A stretch of 50,657 bases of DNA, taken from positions 1-50,657 of the forward strand of contig CAYFPQ010000015.1 of the NCBI GenBank assembly GCA_964345005.1. Reading direction: 5' to 3'. This stretch comes from JABMPJ01 sp964345005 (GTDB taxonomy: Bacteria; Verrucomicrobiota; Kiritimatiellia; UBA8416; JABMPJ01). Under the pieces are notes generated by a model. The model was not told where the DNA came from, ran no database searches, and worked only from the letters and a program-made list of their open reading frames with translations. Position numbers and translations under genes: made by a program. Below are positions 1 through 8,411 of this stretch, piece by piece (the stretch's first letter is position 1; each line of letters begins with the position of its first letter).

Positions 1-170
1 TCGGCCGTAGGGCCTGCCATCCCGTGTGCCGCCACCCGCCGAAGCTGCGCGCCGAAGTCGAAGTGCATACAACGGTGTCCATCCAGACCATTCTCGGCCA
101 GAAAGTCGCCCAATGGCGACTTCCCCGCCCCCGTCGGTCCCAACAGCAGAACAGCACCATGCTCTTGCAT
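1..170 (-). CDS. P-loop nucleotide kinase-like protein, 3' end cut by window edge
   Basis: The first 56 codons of a minus-strand gene are visible; the rest lies left of the window. The start is an ATG at 168-170, preceded by GGAG at a good Shine-Dalgarno distance. The N-terminus is MQEHGAVLLLGPTGAGKSPL, a short hydrophobic strand followed by a Walker A loop (GPTGAGKS, residues about 11-18). This is the layout of small nucleoside or nucleotide kinases and related P-loop enzymes. The following piece, with FDFGAQLRR, recalls the NMP-binding part of adenylate-kinase-like proteins, but this is only a resemblance. It is divergent from dtd. The ATP-binding role is fairly safe; the substrate is unknown. 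Confidence 0.6.
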   Translation of the reverse strand, partial: MQEHGAVLLLGPTGAGKSPLGDFLAENGLDGHRCMHFDFGAQLRRVAAHGMAGPTA

Positions 171-184
171 CGCGTGGCTCCAAA

Positions 185-214
185 CCTTGAACCCTGAACC
201 TTGAACCCTGAACC
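185..214. repeat. Heptanucleotide tandem repeat upstream of dtd
   Basis: Four head-to-tail 7-base units alternate CCTTGAA and CCCTGAA, followed by CC. The tract lies in the divergent gap between the kinase-like gene and dtd. Other 7-base-period tracts occur at 3333-3360, 31541-31564 and 40314-40342. Confidence 0.8.
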
Positions 215-242
215 GCGAAGCCCTATGATGCCCGTTTCCACC

Positions 243-689
243 ATGAAAGCAATCATTCAGAGAGCCGCACGAGGAAGCGTAACCGTTCACGGCGAGACGC
301 TGGGGTCGATCGGCCGGGGATACGTCATCCTGCTCGGCGTACGCGAGGGGGACACGGAAGAAGCCGCGCGCGCTCTGGCCAACAAGACGGTCAACCTGCG
401 TATCTTCGCGGACGACACGGGAAGGATGAATCGGGCGGTCCAGGATGTACATGGAGAGATTCTCGTCGTGTCGCAGTTCACGCTCTACGCGGACACACGC
501 AAAGGCAACCGTCCCAGCTTCATCCGTGCCGGAGCACCCGAGCTGGCGAAATCGCTATACGAGATCTACGTCGAAGCGCTACGCTCCGAACTGGGGTCCG
601 ACCGCGTCCAGACCGGTCAGTTCGGCGCCACGATGCAGGTCGAGATCGTCAACGATGGTCCGGTGACCATCGAATTGACCACAGACTAG
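243..689 (+). CDS. dtd: D-aminoacyl-tRNA deacylase
   Basis: The enzyme removes D-amino acids (and glycine) mischarged on tRNA in the cytoplasm, as a homodimer. The 148-residue product has the family's usual length. It shows the two active-site signatures: SQFTLYADT near residue 77 and NDGPVTIEL at the C-terminus (the Gly-Pro-containing motif). The start chosen at 243 gives MKAIIQRAARGSV, the typical beginning of the family. An upstream TTG at 201 falls in the tandem repeat and an ATG pair at 225/228 would only add a short tail. No strong ribosome-binding site is visible. The downstream gene begins 67 bases later. Confidence 0.93.
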   Translation: MKAIIQRAARGSVTVHGETLGSIGRGYVILLGVREGDTEEAARALANKTVNLRIFADDTGRMNRAVQDVHGEILVVSQFTLYADTRKGNRPSFIRAGAPELAKSLYEIYVEALRSELGSDRVQTGQFGATMQVEIVNDGPVTIELTTD

Positions 690-756
690 CTTTTGGGCTG
701 TAGGTCCCGACAAGCCTCGTGATAGTATTTGGGTTTAAACAAGAAAGAAGAGTTCA

Positions 757-1452
757 GTGGACGAAAAACAGTCATTTGATTTCTGGTATGCGGTGAACAA
801 CACCGACATCGTCCTGATGCCCGGGCGGCACCTGGAGACCTTCGGGTCTACGGTGCTGAATTACCGGCTTATCAGCGAGATGATGGACACGGTGAGCCAG
901 ATACGCGTGCGCGAAGGAAGGATCCAGGCGCACCAGCCTCACATCATCACGCCTGAAGCGTACTCCGAGACAGTTCTGGAGGGGTTCGGCGAACAGGCCG
1001 AGCAGTACGTGAACTGGCTGAAGCAGCACGAACGCGATATCCGCATCCTGCAATACGGTTACACACTCAAGCAGGAAGCATTCAGCGAACACGTCATCAC
1101 GGACAACATTCAGAACGTCGTGGAGCGCATCAAGGGCGAGGTGGAGGCTGGCGGCGATCGGCTGACCGCCGTCGTGCAGGGCGTCGACGACCCATGGGAC
1201 GTCTGCCTGGTAAAACTGTTCTGGGAGGTGATACGCCAATCGGCCTCCTCCAACATCCGCGATCTACAACGGCGGCGAATGTTCGAAGACGACGGCGGCG
1301 TCCCACGCGGCGTACGCACCGAGATCGAAGCCGCGTTCACGGCCGCAGCCAAGGACTCGTCCCTTATCGAGGCGCTCGCGCAGACGCTGCAACGCTACAA
1401 CCTGTTTGAAGAGTATGAAGACCGCTTTTTCTCCCTGGTTCGGGGAAAGTGA
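757..1452 (+). CDS. Conserved-looking soluble protein of unknown function
   Basis: I do not recognise a named family. The 231-residue product begins at a GTG preceded by an AAGAAAGAAG purine tract. It has no signal peptide or membrane segment and is rich in charged residues. The N-terminal third contains the phrase PGRHLETFGSTVLNYRLIS and the stretch RVREGRIQA-HQPHIITPEAY. The middle is helical (YVNWLKQHERDI), and the C-terminal half has a region VDDPWDVCLVKLFWEVI followed by helices. It sits 15 bases before leuC and may be co-transcribed with it. I have a vague memory of similar uncharacterised proteins in Lentisphaerae and Verrucomicrobia, but cannot confirm it. That the ORF is a real gene is well supported by codon use and packing. 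Confidence 0.75.
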   Translation: MDEKQSFDFWYAVNNTDIVLMPGRHLETFGSTVLNYRLISEMMDTVSQIRVREGRIQAHQPHIITPEAYSETVLEGFGEQAEQYVNWLKQHERDIRILQYGYTLKQEAFSEHVITDNIQNVVERIKGEVEAGGDRLTAVVQGVDDPWDVCLVKLFWEVIRQSASSNIRDLQRRRMFEDDGGVPRGVRTEIEAAFTAAAKDSSLIEALAQTLQRYNLFEEYEDRFFSLVRGK

Positions 1453-1467
1453 CACGGAGCCGTTACG

Positions 1468-2766
1468 ATGGGCATGACCATTACCGAGAGGATCCTCGCC
1501 CGCGCCGCAGGGCGTGACGAGGTAAAGCCGGGCGACAACATCTGGGTGAACACCGATATCCTGCTGACACATGACGTGTGCGGACCGGGCACGATCGGTG
1601 TGTTCAAGCGCGAGTTTGGCGACGACGCCAAGGTCTGGTCGCGCGAGGGCGTGGTCATCATTCCCGACCACTACATCTTCACCAAGGACCTCAAGGCGCA
1701 CCGCAACATCGATATCCTGCGCGAGTTTGTGCAGGAACAGGACCTGCCCTACTTCTACGATCCGGGCACGGCCAACTACAAGGGCGTCTGCCATGTTGCC
1801 CTGCCGCAGGAAGGTCATGTCCGTCCCGGCGAGGTCATCTTCGGAACCGACTCGCACACCTGTACACACGGAGCGCTGGGTGCGTTTGCCACCGGTATCG
1901 GCAACACGGATGCCGGGTTCGTGATGGGTACGGGCAAGTTGCTGGTCAAGGTTCCCGAGACCCTGCGTTTCACGCTGAACGGACGCTTGAAGGATGGCGT
2001 AACCGCCAAGGACATCATCCTGCGCGCCATTGGCGATATCGGCGTGGACGGAGCGACCTATTGTGCCATGGAGTTCGACGGTGACGGCATCGCAAACCTG
2101 ACGATCGAAGACCGCATGACCATCTGCAACATGGCCATCGAGGCCGGCGGCAAGAACGGCATCATCGCGCCGGACGACAAGACGATGGAGTACGTGAAGG
2201 CGCGGACAGACAAGCCGTTCACACCCGTCTACAGCGACCCCGATTCGGCCGTCAAAGAACACCGCACCTATGACCTGGGCGAGCTCGTGCCGTGTGTGGC
2301 CGAGCCCAGCCTGCCGGATAAGTATGCTGCGGCAGCTCAGCGGGCCGACGTCAAGCTGACGCGCGCCTACATCGGCTCGTGTACCGGCGGCAAGATATCC
2401 GACTTCATCATGGCCGCCCGGATCATGAAGGGACGCCAGGTAAGCATCGACACCTTCCTGGTGCCCGCTACGCAGGAAGTGGCCGAAGGTCTGATGAGCG
2501 AACAGATCGACGGACAGTCCCTGGTCGAAATCTTCGCCGACGCCGGCTGCCTCGACATCGCCCCGCCCTCCTGTGCCGCGTGCCTGGGCGGACCGCTCGA
2601 TACGTTCGGTCGCGCCAACACGGACGAGGTGGTGATCAGCACCACCAACCGCAACTTCATCGGGCGGATGGGATCGAAGCAGGCACAGATCTACCTGGCC
2701 TCGCCCTATACTGCCGCCGCCTCGGCCGTGGCGGGCCACATTGCCGACCCGAGAGAATTTCTGTAA
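1468..2766 (+). CDS. leuC: 3-isopropylmalate dehydratase large subunit (LeuC, short aconitase-like form)
   Basis: With LeuD this forms the [4Fe-4S] isomerase that converts 2-isopropylmalate to 3-isopropylmalate in leucine synthesis. The 432-residue length matches the short, archaeal- or plant-type LeuC/homoaconitase group. Visible motifs include GTDSHTCTHGALGAFATGIG near residue 127 and the three cluster cysteines: C305 in GSCTGG, and C369 and C372 in PPSCAACLGG. The ATG at 1468 follows GGAG with an 8-base spacer; a second ATG two codons in is possible. leuD starts 12 bases downstream, so the two are an operon. A homoaconitase or citramalate-pathway role cannot be excluded from this subunit alone, but LeuD points to isopropylmalate. 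Confidence 0.92.
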   Translation: MGMTITERILARAAGRDEVKPGDNIWVNTDILLTHDVCGPGTIGVFKREFGDDAKVWSREGVVIIPDHYIFTKDLKAHRNIDILREFVQEQDLPYFYDPGTANYKGVCHVALPQEGHVRPGEVIFGTDSHTCTHGALGAFATGIGNTDAGFVMGTGKLLVKVPETLRFTLNGRLKDGVTAKDIILRAIGDIGVDGATYCAMEFDGDGIANLTIEDRMTICNMAIEAGGKNGIIAPDDKTMEYVKARTDKPFTPVYSDPDSAVKEHRTYDLGELVPCVAEPSLPDKYAAAAQRADVKLTRAYIGSCTGGKISDFIMAARIMKGRQVSIDTFLVPATQEVAEGLMSEQIDGQSLVEIFADAGCLDIAPPSCAACLGGPLDTFGRANTDEVVISTTNRNFIGRMGSKQAQIYLASPYTAAASAVAGHIADPREFL

Positions 2767-2778
2767 GGAGTAGACGCA

Positions 2779-3336
2779 ATGAGTGACGCACCCCCAGTCA
2801 TCACCGGAAAGGTTTACGTTGTTGGCGACAACATCGACACTGACCAGATCATACCGGCCCAATACCTGAACCTCGTGCCGACAATCCCGGAAGAGTATAA
2901 AAAGCTCGGATCCTATGCTCTGATCGGATTGCCCGAGGACTACCCCCGGTTCGTCGAAGAGGGCCAGATGGAGACCGCCTTCCCCATCGTGATCGCGGGC
3001 CGCAACTTCGGCTGTGGCTCGTCGCGCGAGCATGCACCGATCTCACTCGGGGCGTCCGGCGTGAAAGCCGTGGTGGCCGAATCCTACGCGCGTATCTTCT
3101 TCCGTAACGCCGTGGCAACCGGCGAGCTCTACCCCATGGAGTCGCAGGTGCGCCTGGCTGACGTATTCAAGACCGGCGACAGCGCCACACTCGATATCGG
3201 CGCGGGAACGTTGACGGCTGCCGATGGCACTGGCTACGACCTGAAACCCATTGGCGATGTCGCCCCCGTGGTCAGCGCCGGCGGTATCTTCGCTTACGCA
3301 CGGGAAACCGGTATGATAGGTGAAGACAGCCAGTAG
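2779..3336 (+). CDS. leuD: 3-isopropylmalate dehydratase small subunit (LeuD)
   Basis: This is the swivel-domain partner of LeuC. The 185-residue protein carries the signature NFGCGSSREHAP (from about residue 75) and, at the N-terminus, VVGDNIDTDQIIPAQYL. The substrate-recognition region (AQYLNLVPTIPEEYKKLGSY) closely recalls the plant chloroplast small subunits as I remember them. It differs from both the bacterial YLK-type and the archaeal YLRT homoaconitase type. AAGGAG precedes the ATG. The stop codon lies in the first unit of a heptamer repeat. No leuA or leuB is in the window. Confidence 0.92.
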   Translation: MSDAPPVITGKVYVVGDNIDTDQIIPAQYLNLVPTIPEEYKKLGSYALIGLPEDYPRFVEEGQMETAFPIVIAGRNFGCGSSREHAPISLGASGVKAVVAESYARIFFRNAVATGELYPMESQVRLADVFKTGDSATLDIGAGTLTAADGTGYDLKPIGDVAPVVSAGGIFAYARETGMIGEDSQ

Positions 3337-3360
3337 GCTGTAGGCTATAGGCTGTAGGGA
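3333..3360. repeat. Heptanucleotide tandem repeat starting at the leuD stop codon
   Basis: Four 7-base units (GTAGGCT, GTAGGCT, ATAGGCT, GTAGGGA) begin in the leuD stop codon and fill most of the gap to parA. A fragment of the same phrase (GGCTGTAGG) occurs just after the dtd stop, near 700. Confidence 0.8.
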
Positions 3361-3376
3361 TGAGATTCGGGCGATC

Positions 3377-4195
3377 ATGAGTGGAGCACCATTACAGGAT
3401 AACGACTTGATCACTACACGTGTCGTGGCTGTCGCCAACCAGAAGGGCGGAGTCGGAAAGACCACGACGACCGTTAACCTCGCTGCCTGCCTCGCGGAGC
3501 GTGGACGGCAGGTTCTCCTGATCGATCTCGACCCCCAGGCCAATGCAACGAGCGGACTCGGATTGCCTATGCAGGAGGGAGCCAGTCTCTACCGCGCCCT
3601 CCTGGGAGAGGGCAGCACACTCGACCTCTTGCAGCCCACGATGGTACCGGGACTCGACATCATTCCGTCCGAACTGGACTTGGCCGGATCGGAAGTCGAC
3701 GTCGCGCGCCAGAGCAACTACCTTCACTGCCTCGCCCGGGCGTTGGAGCCCATGATCATGGCGGGACGCTATCATCTCGTACTGCTCGACTGCCCTCCCG
3801 CCCTCGGCATTCTCACGATGAACGCACTCACGGCGGCACACGGGGTGTTGATCCCGATGCAGTGCGAGTACTACGCGCTTGAAGGGCTCAGTGTCATGAC
3901 CCGGCTCGTGGAACAGCTGCGCGATAGCGGCGCCAATTCACGCCTCGACATCGAAGGCATCCTCATGACCATGTCTGACGGCCGCACACGCCTTTCAGGC
4001 GAGGTCGTCGAGGAAGTGCGCAAGCATTTCGGGGACGCGGTCTACCAGACCACTATTCCCCGCAACGTCCGACTGAGCGAAGCCCCCAGCTACGGCCAGG
4101 CCATCATCGAGTACGACAAGCACTCGCGCGGCGCCAAGGCCTACCAGGCATTCGCGGATGAGTTCATTGCGCGCATGGACTCGAGCGCCCAATAA
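3377..4195 (+). CDS. parA: ParA/Soj-family ATPase
   Basis: This is a deviant-Walker ATPase of the chromosome or plasmid segregation family. The 272-residue product shows the Walker A variant KGGVGKTT at residues 23-30 and DLDPQANATSG just after it. The Walker B strand LLDCPPALG has D138. The C-terminal part (TIPRNVRLSEAPSYGQAI) is the conserved Soj ending. An ATG at 3377 gives a ~14-residue leader before the first strand. A parB gene normally follows, but here the next gene is def, convergent and only 8 bases away, and no ParB is in the window. The role is probably chromosome segregation, with a partner elsewhere. Confidence 0.9.
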   Translation: MSGAPLQDNDLITTRVVAVANQKGGVGKTTTTVNLAACLAERGRQVLLIDLDPQANATSGLGLPMQEGASLYRALLGEGSTLDLLQPTMVPGLDIIPSELDLAGSEVDVARQSNYLHCLARALEPMIMAGRYHLVLLDCPPALGILTMNALTAAHGVLIPMQCEYYALEGLSVMTRLVEQLRDSGANSRLDIEGILMTMSDGRTRLSGEVVEEVRKHFGDAVYQTTIPRNVRLSEAPSYGQAIIEYDKHSRGAKAYQAFADEFIARMDSSAQ

Positions 4196-4203
4196 CAGCC
4201 CGA

Positions 4204-4743
4204 TCATCGCTGCTTGCGAAGCTTCTTGAGTTTGCCTGCCACCGCAACTTTTTGAACGGGCGACATGCGGTCGACCAGCAGGACCCCGTCCAGGTGATCC
4301 AGCTCGTGCTGGATCGCGCGCGCCAATAACCCGGTAGCGTGTACGCTCCGCGGTTCGTTCTCCATGTCGAGAAACTCTACCGTCACGGCCTCGGCACGCT
4401 TCACGCTGACAAAGATGCCGGGAAAACTGAGACAACCTTCAGAGCCTACCTGTTCGCCGTCGCGTTCGATAATGCGTGGGTTCACCAATACCAACGGCAT
4501 GCGGACATCCGGGTTCTCGCGCATCGGCGTGCCTGTCTCTTCGTCGCGCATGGGAGGAATATCTATGACGCAAATCGCTTCATCCCGGCCCACCTGCTCG
4601 GCGGCCAGCCCCAGCCCGTCCGACGCATACATTGTCTTCAGCATATCTTGCGCCAACACACGAATCTCGTCCGTCACTTCCTCCACGGGAGTCGACTTGC
4701 AGCGCAGAAGCTTGTTGCCATAGGTGAGAATCTCGTATTCCAC
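4204..4743 (-). CDS. def: Peptide deformylase
   Basis: The enzyme removes the formyl group from the initiator methionine of new proteins, using a bound ferrous or zinc ion. All three family motifs are present: GLGLAAEQVG (with Glu in place of the usual Pro), EGCLSFPG with the metal-binding Cys, and QHELDHLDG, the HExxH zinc site. I start it at a GTG (4741-4743) because AGAAGGGG lies just upstream and the protein then begins VEYEILTYGNKLLR, as expected for the family. A TTG/ATG-type start further up (to 4794) would add 17 residues of poor character. The length is 179 residues. Its 3' end faces parA without an evident terminator. Confidence 0.93.
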   Translation of the reverse strand: MEYEILTYGNKLLRCKSTPVEEVTDEIRVLAQDMLKTMYASDGLGLAAEQVGRDEAICVIDIPPMRDEETGTPMRENPDVRMPLVLVNPRIIERDGEQVGSEGCLSFPGIFVSVKRAEAVTVEFLDMENEPRSVHATGLLARAIQHELDHLDGVLLVDRMSPVQKVAVAGKLKKLRKQR

Positions 4744-4858
4744 CGCTTTTCCCCTTCTTTGTACTAGGCTACCCCAGCCGCTCAGTCGATTCAATCCACA
4801 TTAAGAGAATGGTTGACCACGAAAGAACCCAAGAGATGCTCATGCTCGCGGTCCTGGT

Positions 4859-4902
4859 CGCAATCCTAATCGATTACGATTACGCGTAGGATTACGATTG
4901 CG
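4859..4902. repeat. Imperfect inverted repeat in the def/helicase gap
   Basis: The arms CGCAATCCTAATC (4859-4871) and GATTACGATTGCG (4890-4902) pair at 12 of 13 positions around an 18-base loop that itself repeats GATTACGATT. It lies in the divergent gap between def and the SNF2 gene. Just upstream is an A-rich phrase (GACCACGAAAGAACCC) resembling one at 8996-9028. Confidence 0.7.
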
Positions 4903-4988
4903 AGCTGTACCGGCCGCTCCAGAAAAGTAATCCCAACGCGCTCGGGGCTTCCCTTTCCTTTGTCTACTATGATATAAACGCCGGATAG

Positions 4989-7900
4989 ATGAAATTGCCT
5001 TTTACACGCAAGATGCTCATTGACTGGGCCGGTGCTGACGTGGTGCGCGATGCCGAGCGCAGCCTTGAAAGCGGCAATGTGCTCAAGGCCGAATTCGAGC
5101 AGCCCTACATCCGCGGAAGCGTGCTGGCCAGCAACCGCGAACTTACGACATCGCTCAAGATCCTCGGCGGCGGACTGGTCCAGAACGAGTGCCCCTGCTA
5201 CACCAACCAGGAGCGCGGCCTTATCTGTACGCACGTGATTGCCGTGGCCTTGATGCTGATCAAGCGGGCCACCGATCCCCTCCGCGAGGCCAAGTACCTA
5301 GCCGAAATGCGCCAGGCCCAACGGCTGTCTAACGTCGACGAGGACGACTACATCAAGAGGGTCGCGCCGGATACTCCCGGCGCAACACCGGCCGGCTTTC
5401 GCGTCACGCTCGCGAAGGACTGGGCCGAAACCCTTCCCCGCGGCAGTGTGAATATAGCCTGCGACCTGGTTGTACGTCGCAAGGTCGTTCCTGTCGACGA
5501 GGTAAACATCGAGACAGCTTTTGCCTTCAGCAAGCGCGATGAGAACCTGCTCTTCGTCATGGAGGACATTGCCGAAGGCCCCGCCAGGCACAACATGGAA
5601 CTCAAGATGGCCGACTTCGTGAACGTGGTGCGCCTCCACAAGGGCCGCCTTCTCCACTGCAACGGAGACAGAGGCATTCAGGTCGGCGAAACCCCCATGA
5701 AGATGCACCTGCGCATGGATCTGGACCGCGAGAATGGCGAGCTGATCCTGATGACGCACACCGAGCTGCCGTTCGTCCAACCCGGTGAGTTTCCTGTCTA
5801 TGCCGTCCACGGCCGTGAGGGCTGGGTCCATGGCGGCGGCCACTTCTGGCCGCTGGATGACGTCCTTCCCGCGCCCTACCACGGCATCTACCATGAACCG
5901 GTCATTGTGCCACGCACCGATGTCCTGCGATTCCTCCGCGATGAGTTGCCCTCGATCTGCGAGCATACCGTCGTAGAGTCCGATCTGTCGCTCGACCTGT
6001 TCACAGTCGATCCCGGGTCACCGTCTTTCCGCCTTCTGGTACGCGGGTCCCCTGCCTCGCTCTCCGCAACGCTCTACGCCGTCTACGATGGATTGGAGTT
6101 TGTCGCCGACAAGCCGGATGCCCGTACGGCGTTTGCCCTGCCCGATCCGGATGACCTGATGCGCTACGAGGTGCGTAATCGCCCACGCGAGAAACTGGCG
6201 ATGGAACAGCTCCGCTCCACCGGGTTCGTTGGCGTCGTGGGCGACGACCTCACGCACATTGTCAGCAAGCGCGAGGTGATGAACTTCCTGGGGGGGCACA
6301 TGCCGGCGCTGCGGCGCCGCGGCTGGAAGGTTGATATCGAGGGACGCGTCACATCGTTTCTCGACGACATGGACTTCATCGCCCCGGTGGCCCACATCCA
6401 GCCCAACGAGGCGGCCGGCTGGTTCAACGTCAGCTTCGACTTCGAGGACATGCAAGGCGCCAGCATATCGGCCGTAGACATCCAGCGTGCATTGCGCAAG
6501 GGCGAATCGTTCCTGGAGAGTAACGGGCGCTACCTCCTGATTGACGGCGACGCCGTCGACTCCATGACCGGCGTCTTCGAGGACTGCGGCGGTATGGCTG
6601 CCGACCAGCCCGGCAGCTTTCGCGTCAGCGACGTCTACGCGCCGTTCGTACAGTCTTCGCTCGATGCGCTCGACGGCGTGGACGTCGAGGCCGAGCAGAG
6701 ATGGCGCCAGAAAGCCGCCAAGGCCAACCGCAACTCCAAGATGGAACCGATCCCGCTGGACCCGGAGCTGGACGAGATACTGCGCCCCTATCAGAAGACC
6801 GGCGTCAGTTGGATGCGTTTCATGGAGGAGAACGGTTTCGGCGCGCTATTGGCCGACGAGATGGGTCTCGGCAAGACACTCCAGACGCTTACCTGGCTTC
6901 AGCTCAACCGCACCGACCCCGAGTCGCAGGGCAAGCCCGCCCTCGTGGTCTGCCCCACCAGCCTGGTCGGCAATTGGGCCGCCGAGGCACGCAAGTTCAC
7001 GCCCGACCTCTCCGTCCTGACCATAAGCGGTAAGGACCGACACGATCTGTGGGACGAACTTGGCGATGCCGACCTCGCCATTACCTCGTATGCCCTCCTG
7101 CGTCGTGATTTGGATTACTACGGTGACCACGAGTTCTCGGCCGTGATCCTGGACGAAGCCCAACACATCAAGAACCGGGCCACGCAGAACGCCATTGCGG
7201 CCAAGCGGCTGAAGGCCCGCCACCGCATCGTTCTCACCGGCACGCCAATGGAGAACAGCGTGTCCGATCTCTGGTCGATCATGGATTTCCTGATTCCGGG
7301 CTACCTGGGCGCTCACGACGCCTTCAGACACATCTATGAACAACCCATTGGGAGGGGCGGCCTGGAGGCGGAGGCGGCCCAAACTCGTCTGCGCCGCAAG
7401 CTGCAGCCTTTCCTGATGCGCCGACTGAAGACCGACGTGGCGAACGATCTGCCACCTAAGATCGAGCGCGTTTCGACCTGTCAACTTTCGCCCGACCAGT
7501 CCGCGGTCTACAGAGAACTCCTCGATACCTCGCGCCGTAAGATCGCATCCATGGTCAAGAAGAAGGGCTTCAACCAAAGCCGTATGGAGATCCTGACGCT
7601 CCTCATGCGTTTGCGCCAAACTTGTTGTCACCTCGACCTACTCAAGCTCGATGGCGTGAAACCCGACCAGCCGTCCTCCAAGCTCGAGCAATGCTTTGAA
7701 CTCCTCGACGAGGCGCTCGACGGCGGGCATCGCGTTCTGATCTTCAGCCAGTTTGTTTCGATGCTGCACATCATCCGGAACGCGCTCGAGGAACGTCACA
7801 TAGAATACTGCTATCTCGACGGTTCGACCAAGGACCGCATGGAAGAGGTGCAGCGTTTCAACACCAACCGTGGCATCCCCATCTTCCTGATCAGCCTGAA

Positions 7901-8183
7901 GGCCGGTGGCACCGGCCTCAACCTGACCGGCGCCGACATGGTGATCCACTTCGACCCGTGGTGGAACCCCGCCGTCGAGAACCAGGCCACCGACCGTGCC
8001 CACCGCATCGGACAGAAGCGCACCGTCTATAGCGTCAAGCTCATCACCGAAGACACCGTCGAGGAGAAAGTCCTCGCCCTCCAGCAGCAGAAGCGCGCCA
8101 TCATCGACGCCACCGTCGAGTCCGACGAACAGGCCATCAAGAGCATGTCCTGGGAGGATATCGAGGCGATTTTCGACCTCTAG
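4989..8183 (+). CDS. SWIM zinc-finger and SNF2-family DNA translocase
   Basis: This is a 1064-residue protein of the bacterial SNF2/HepA-like group, expected to remodel protein-DNA complexes by ATP-driven DNA translocation. The N-terminus holds a SWIM finger: C68, C70, C80 and H82 (CPC then ICTHV). A long middle region of about 500 residues has no motif I recognise. The helicase core begins near residue 595 (LRPYQKTGVSWMRF). Motif I, DEMGLGKT, starts at 623; motif II, DEAQH, at 722; then motif III LTGTPMEN. The C-terminal lobe has LIFSQFVSML, YLDGST, KAGGTGLNLTGAD and RAHRIGQ (R at about 1005). It stands alone between intergenic repeats, so its partners are unknown. Confidence 0.92.
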   Translation: MKLPFTRKMLIDWAGADVVRDAERSLESGNVLKAEFEQPYIRGSVLASNRELTTSLKILGGGLVQNECPCYTNQERGLICTHVIAVALMLIKRATDPLREAKYLAEMRQAQRLSNVDEDDYIKRVAPDTPGATPAGFRVTLAKDWAETLPRGSVNIACDLVVRRKVVPVDEVNIETAFAFSKRDENLLFVMEDIAEGPARHNMELKMADFVNVVRLHKGRLLHCNGDRGIQVGETPMKMHLRMDLDRENGELILMTHTELPFVQPGEFPVYAVHGREGWVHGGGHFWPLDDVLPAPYHGIYHEPVIVPRTDVLRFLRDELPSICEHTVVESDLSLDLFTVDPGSPSFRLLVRGSPASLSATLYAVYDGLEFVADKPDARTAFALPDPDDLMRYEVRNRPREKLAMEQLRSTGFVGVVGDDLTHIVSKREVMNFLGGHMPALRRRGWKVDIEGRVTSFLDDMDFIAPVAHIQPNEAAGWFNVSFDFEDMQGASISAVDIQRALRKGESFLESNGRYLLIDGDAVDSMTGVFEDCGGMAADQPGSFRVSDVYAPFVQSSLDALDGVDVEAEQRWRQKAAKANRNSKMEPIPLDPELDEILRPYQKTGVSWMRFMEENGFGALLADEMGLGKTLQTLTWLQLNRTDPESQGKPALVVCPTSLVGNWAAEARKFTPDLSVLTISGKDRHDLWDELGDADLAITSYALLRRDLDYYGDHEFSAVILDEAQHIKNRATQNAIAAKRLKARHRIVLTGTPMENSVSDLWSIMDFLIPGYLGAHDAFRHIYEQPIGRGGLEAEAAQTRLRRKLQPFLMRRLKTDVANDLPPKIERVSTCQLSPDQSAVYRELLDTSRRKIASMVKKKGFNQSRMEILTLLMRLRQTCCHLDLLKLDGVKPDQPSSKLEQCFELLDEALDGGHRVLIFSQFVSMLHIIRNALEERHIEYCYLDGSTKDRMEEVQRFNTNRGIPIFLISLKAGGTGLNLTGADMVIHFDPWWNPAVENQATDRAHRIGQKRTVYSVKLITEDTVEEKVLALQQQKRAIIDATVESDEQAIKSMSWEDIEAIFDL

Positions 8184-8248
8184 GGGCTGTTGACCAAACC
8201 ATCAGAGTTGCCCAGAGGAGATGCTTCGAGAAGCGGGAACGCCTTCGG

Positions 8249-8337
8249 CGAGATCCTTCGGCTTCGCTCAGGATGACAGTTCATGGGGAAACCTGGTGAT
8301 TCCGGAACTGTCATCCCAAGCGAAGTCGAGGGATCTC
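8249..8337. repeat. Dispersed palindrome, family B, copy 1
   Basis: The left arm (8249-8282) and right arm (8305-8337) are imperfect reverse complements. Each contains a GATC(C/T) end, a TTCGGCTTCGCT-like core and a GGATGACAG-like end. The 22-base spacer is unique. A second copy lies at 27449-27521. It fills the gap between the helicase gene and lexA. Confidence 0.85.
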
Positions 8338-8381
8338 CTTTTTGAGCAACAGCCCGTCCGGCCCGCATTTCTCTTGAAGAC

Positions 8382-8393
8382 AAACTATAGTTC
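8382..8393. promoter_or_regulatory. Candidate LexA operator overlapping a -10-like box
   Basis: AAACTATAGTTC is one mismatch from the GAAC-N4-GTTC operator known from Gram-positive LexA and contains the perfect palindrome AACTATAGTT. It ends 18 bases before the lexA ATG and includes TATAGT, a good -10 element. LexA bound here would block its own transcription. This is inference from position and symmetry. Confidence 0.5.
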
Positions 8394-8411
8394 TGCCACC
8401 ATATTCTCACC

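Noticed and set aside
1264..3033. 589-residue open frame on the minus strand
   Set aside because: It is antisense to leuC, leuD and the preceding gene, with no recognisable domain. It is a codon-bias shadow.
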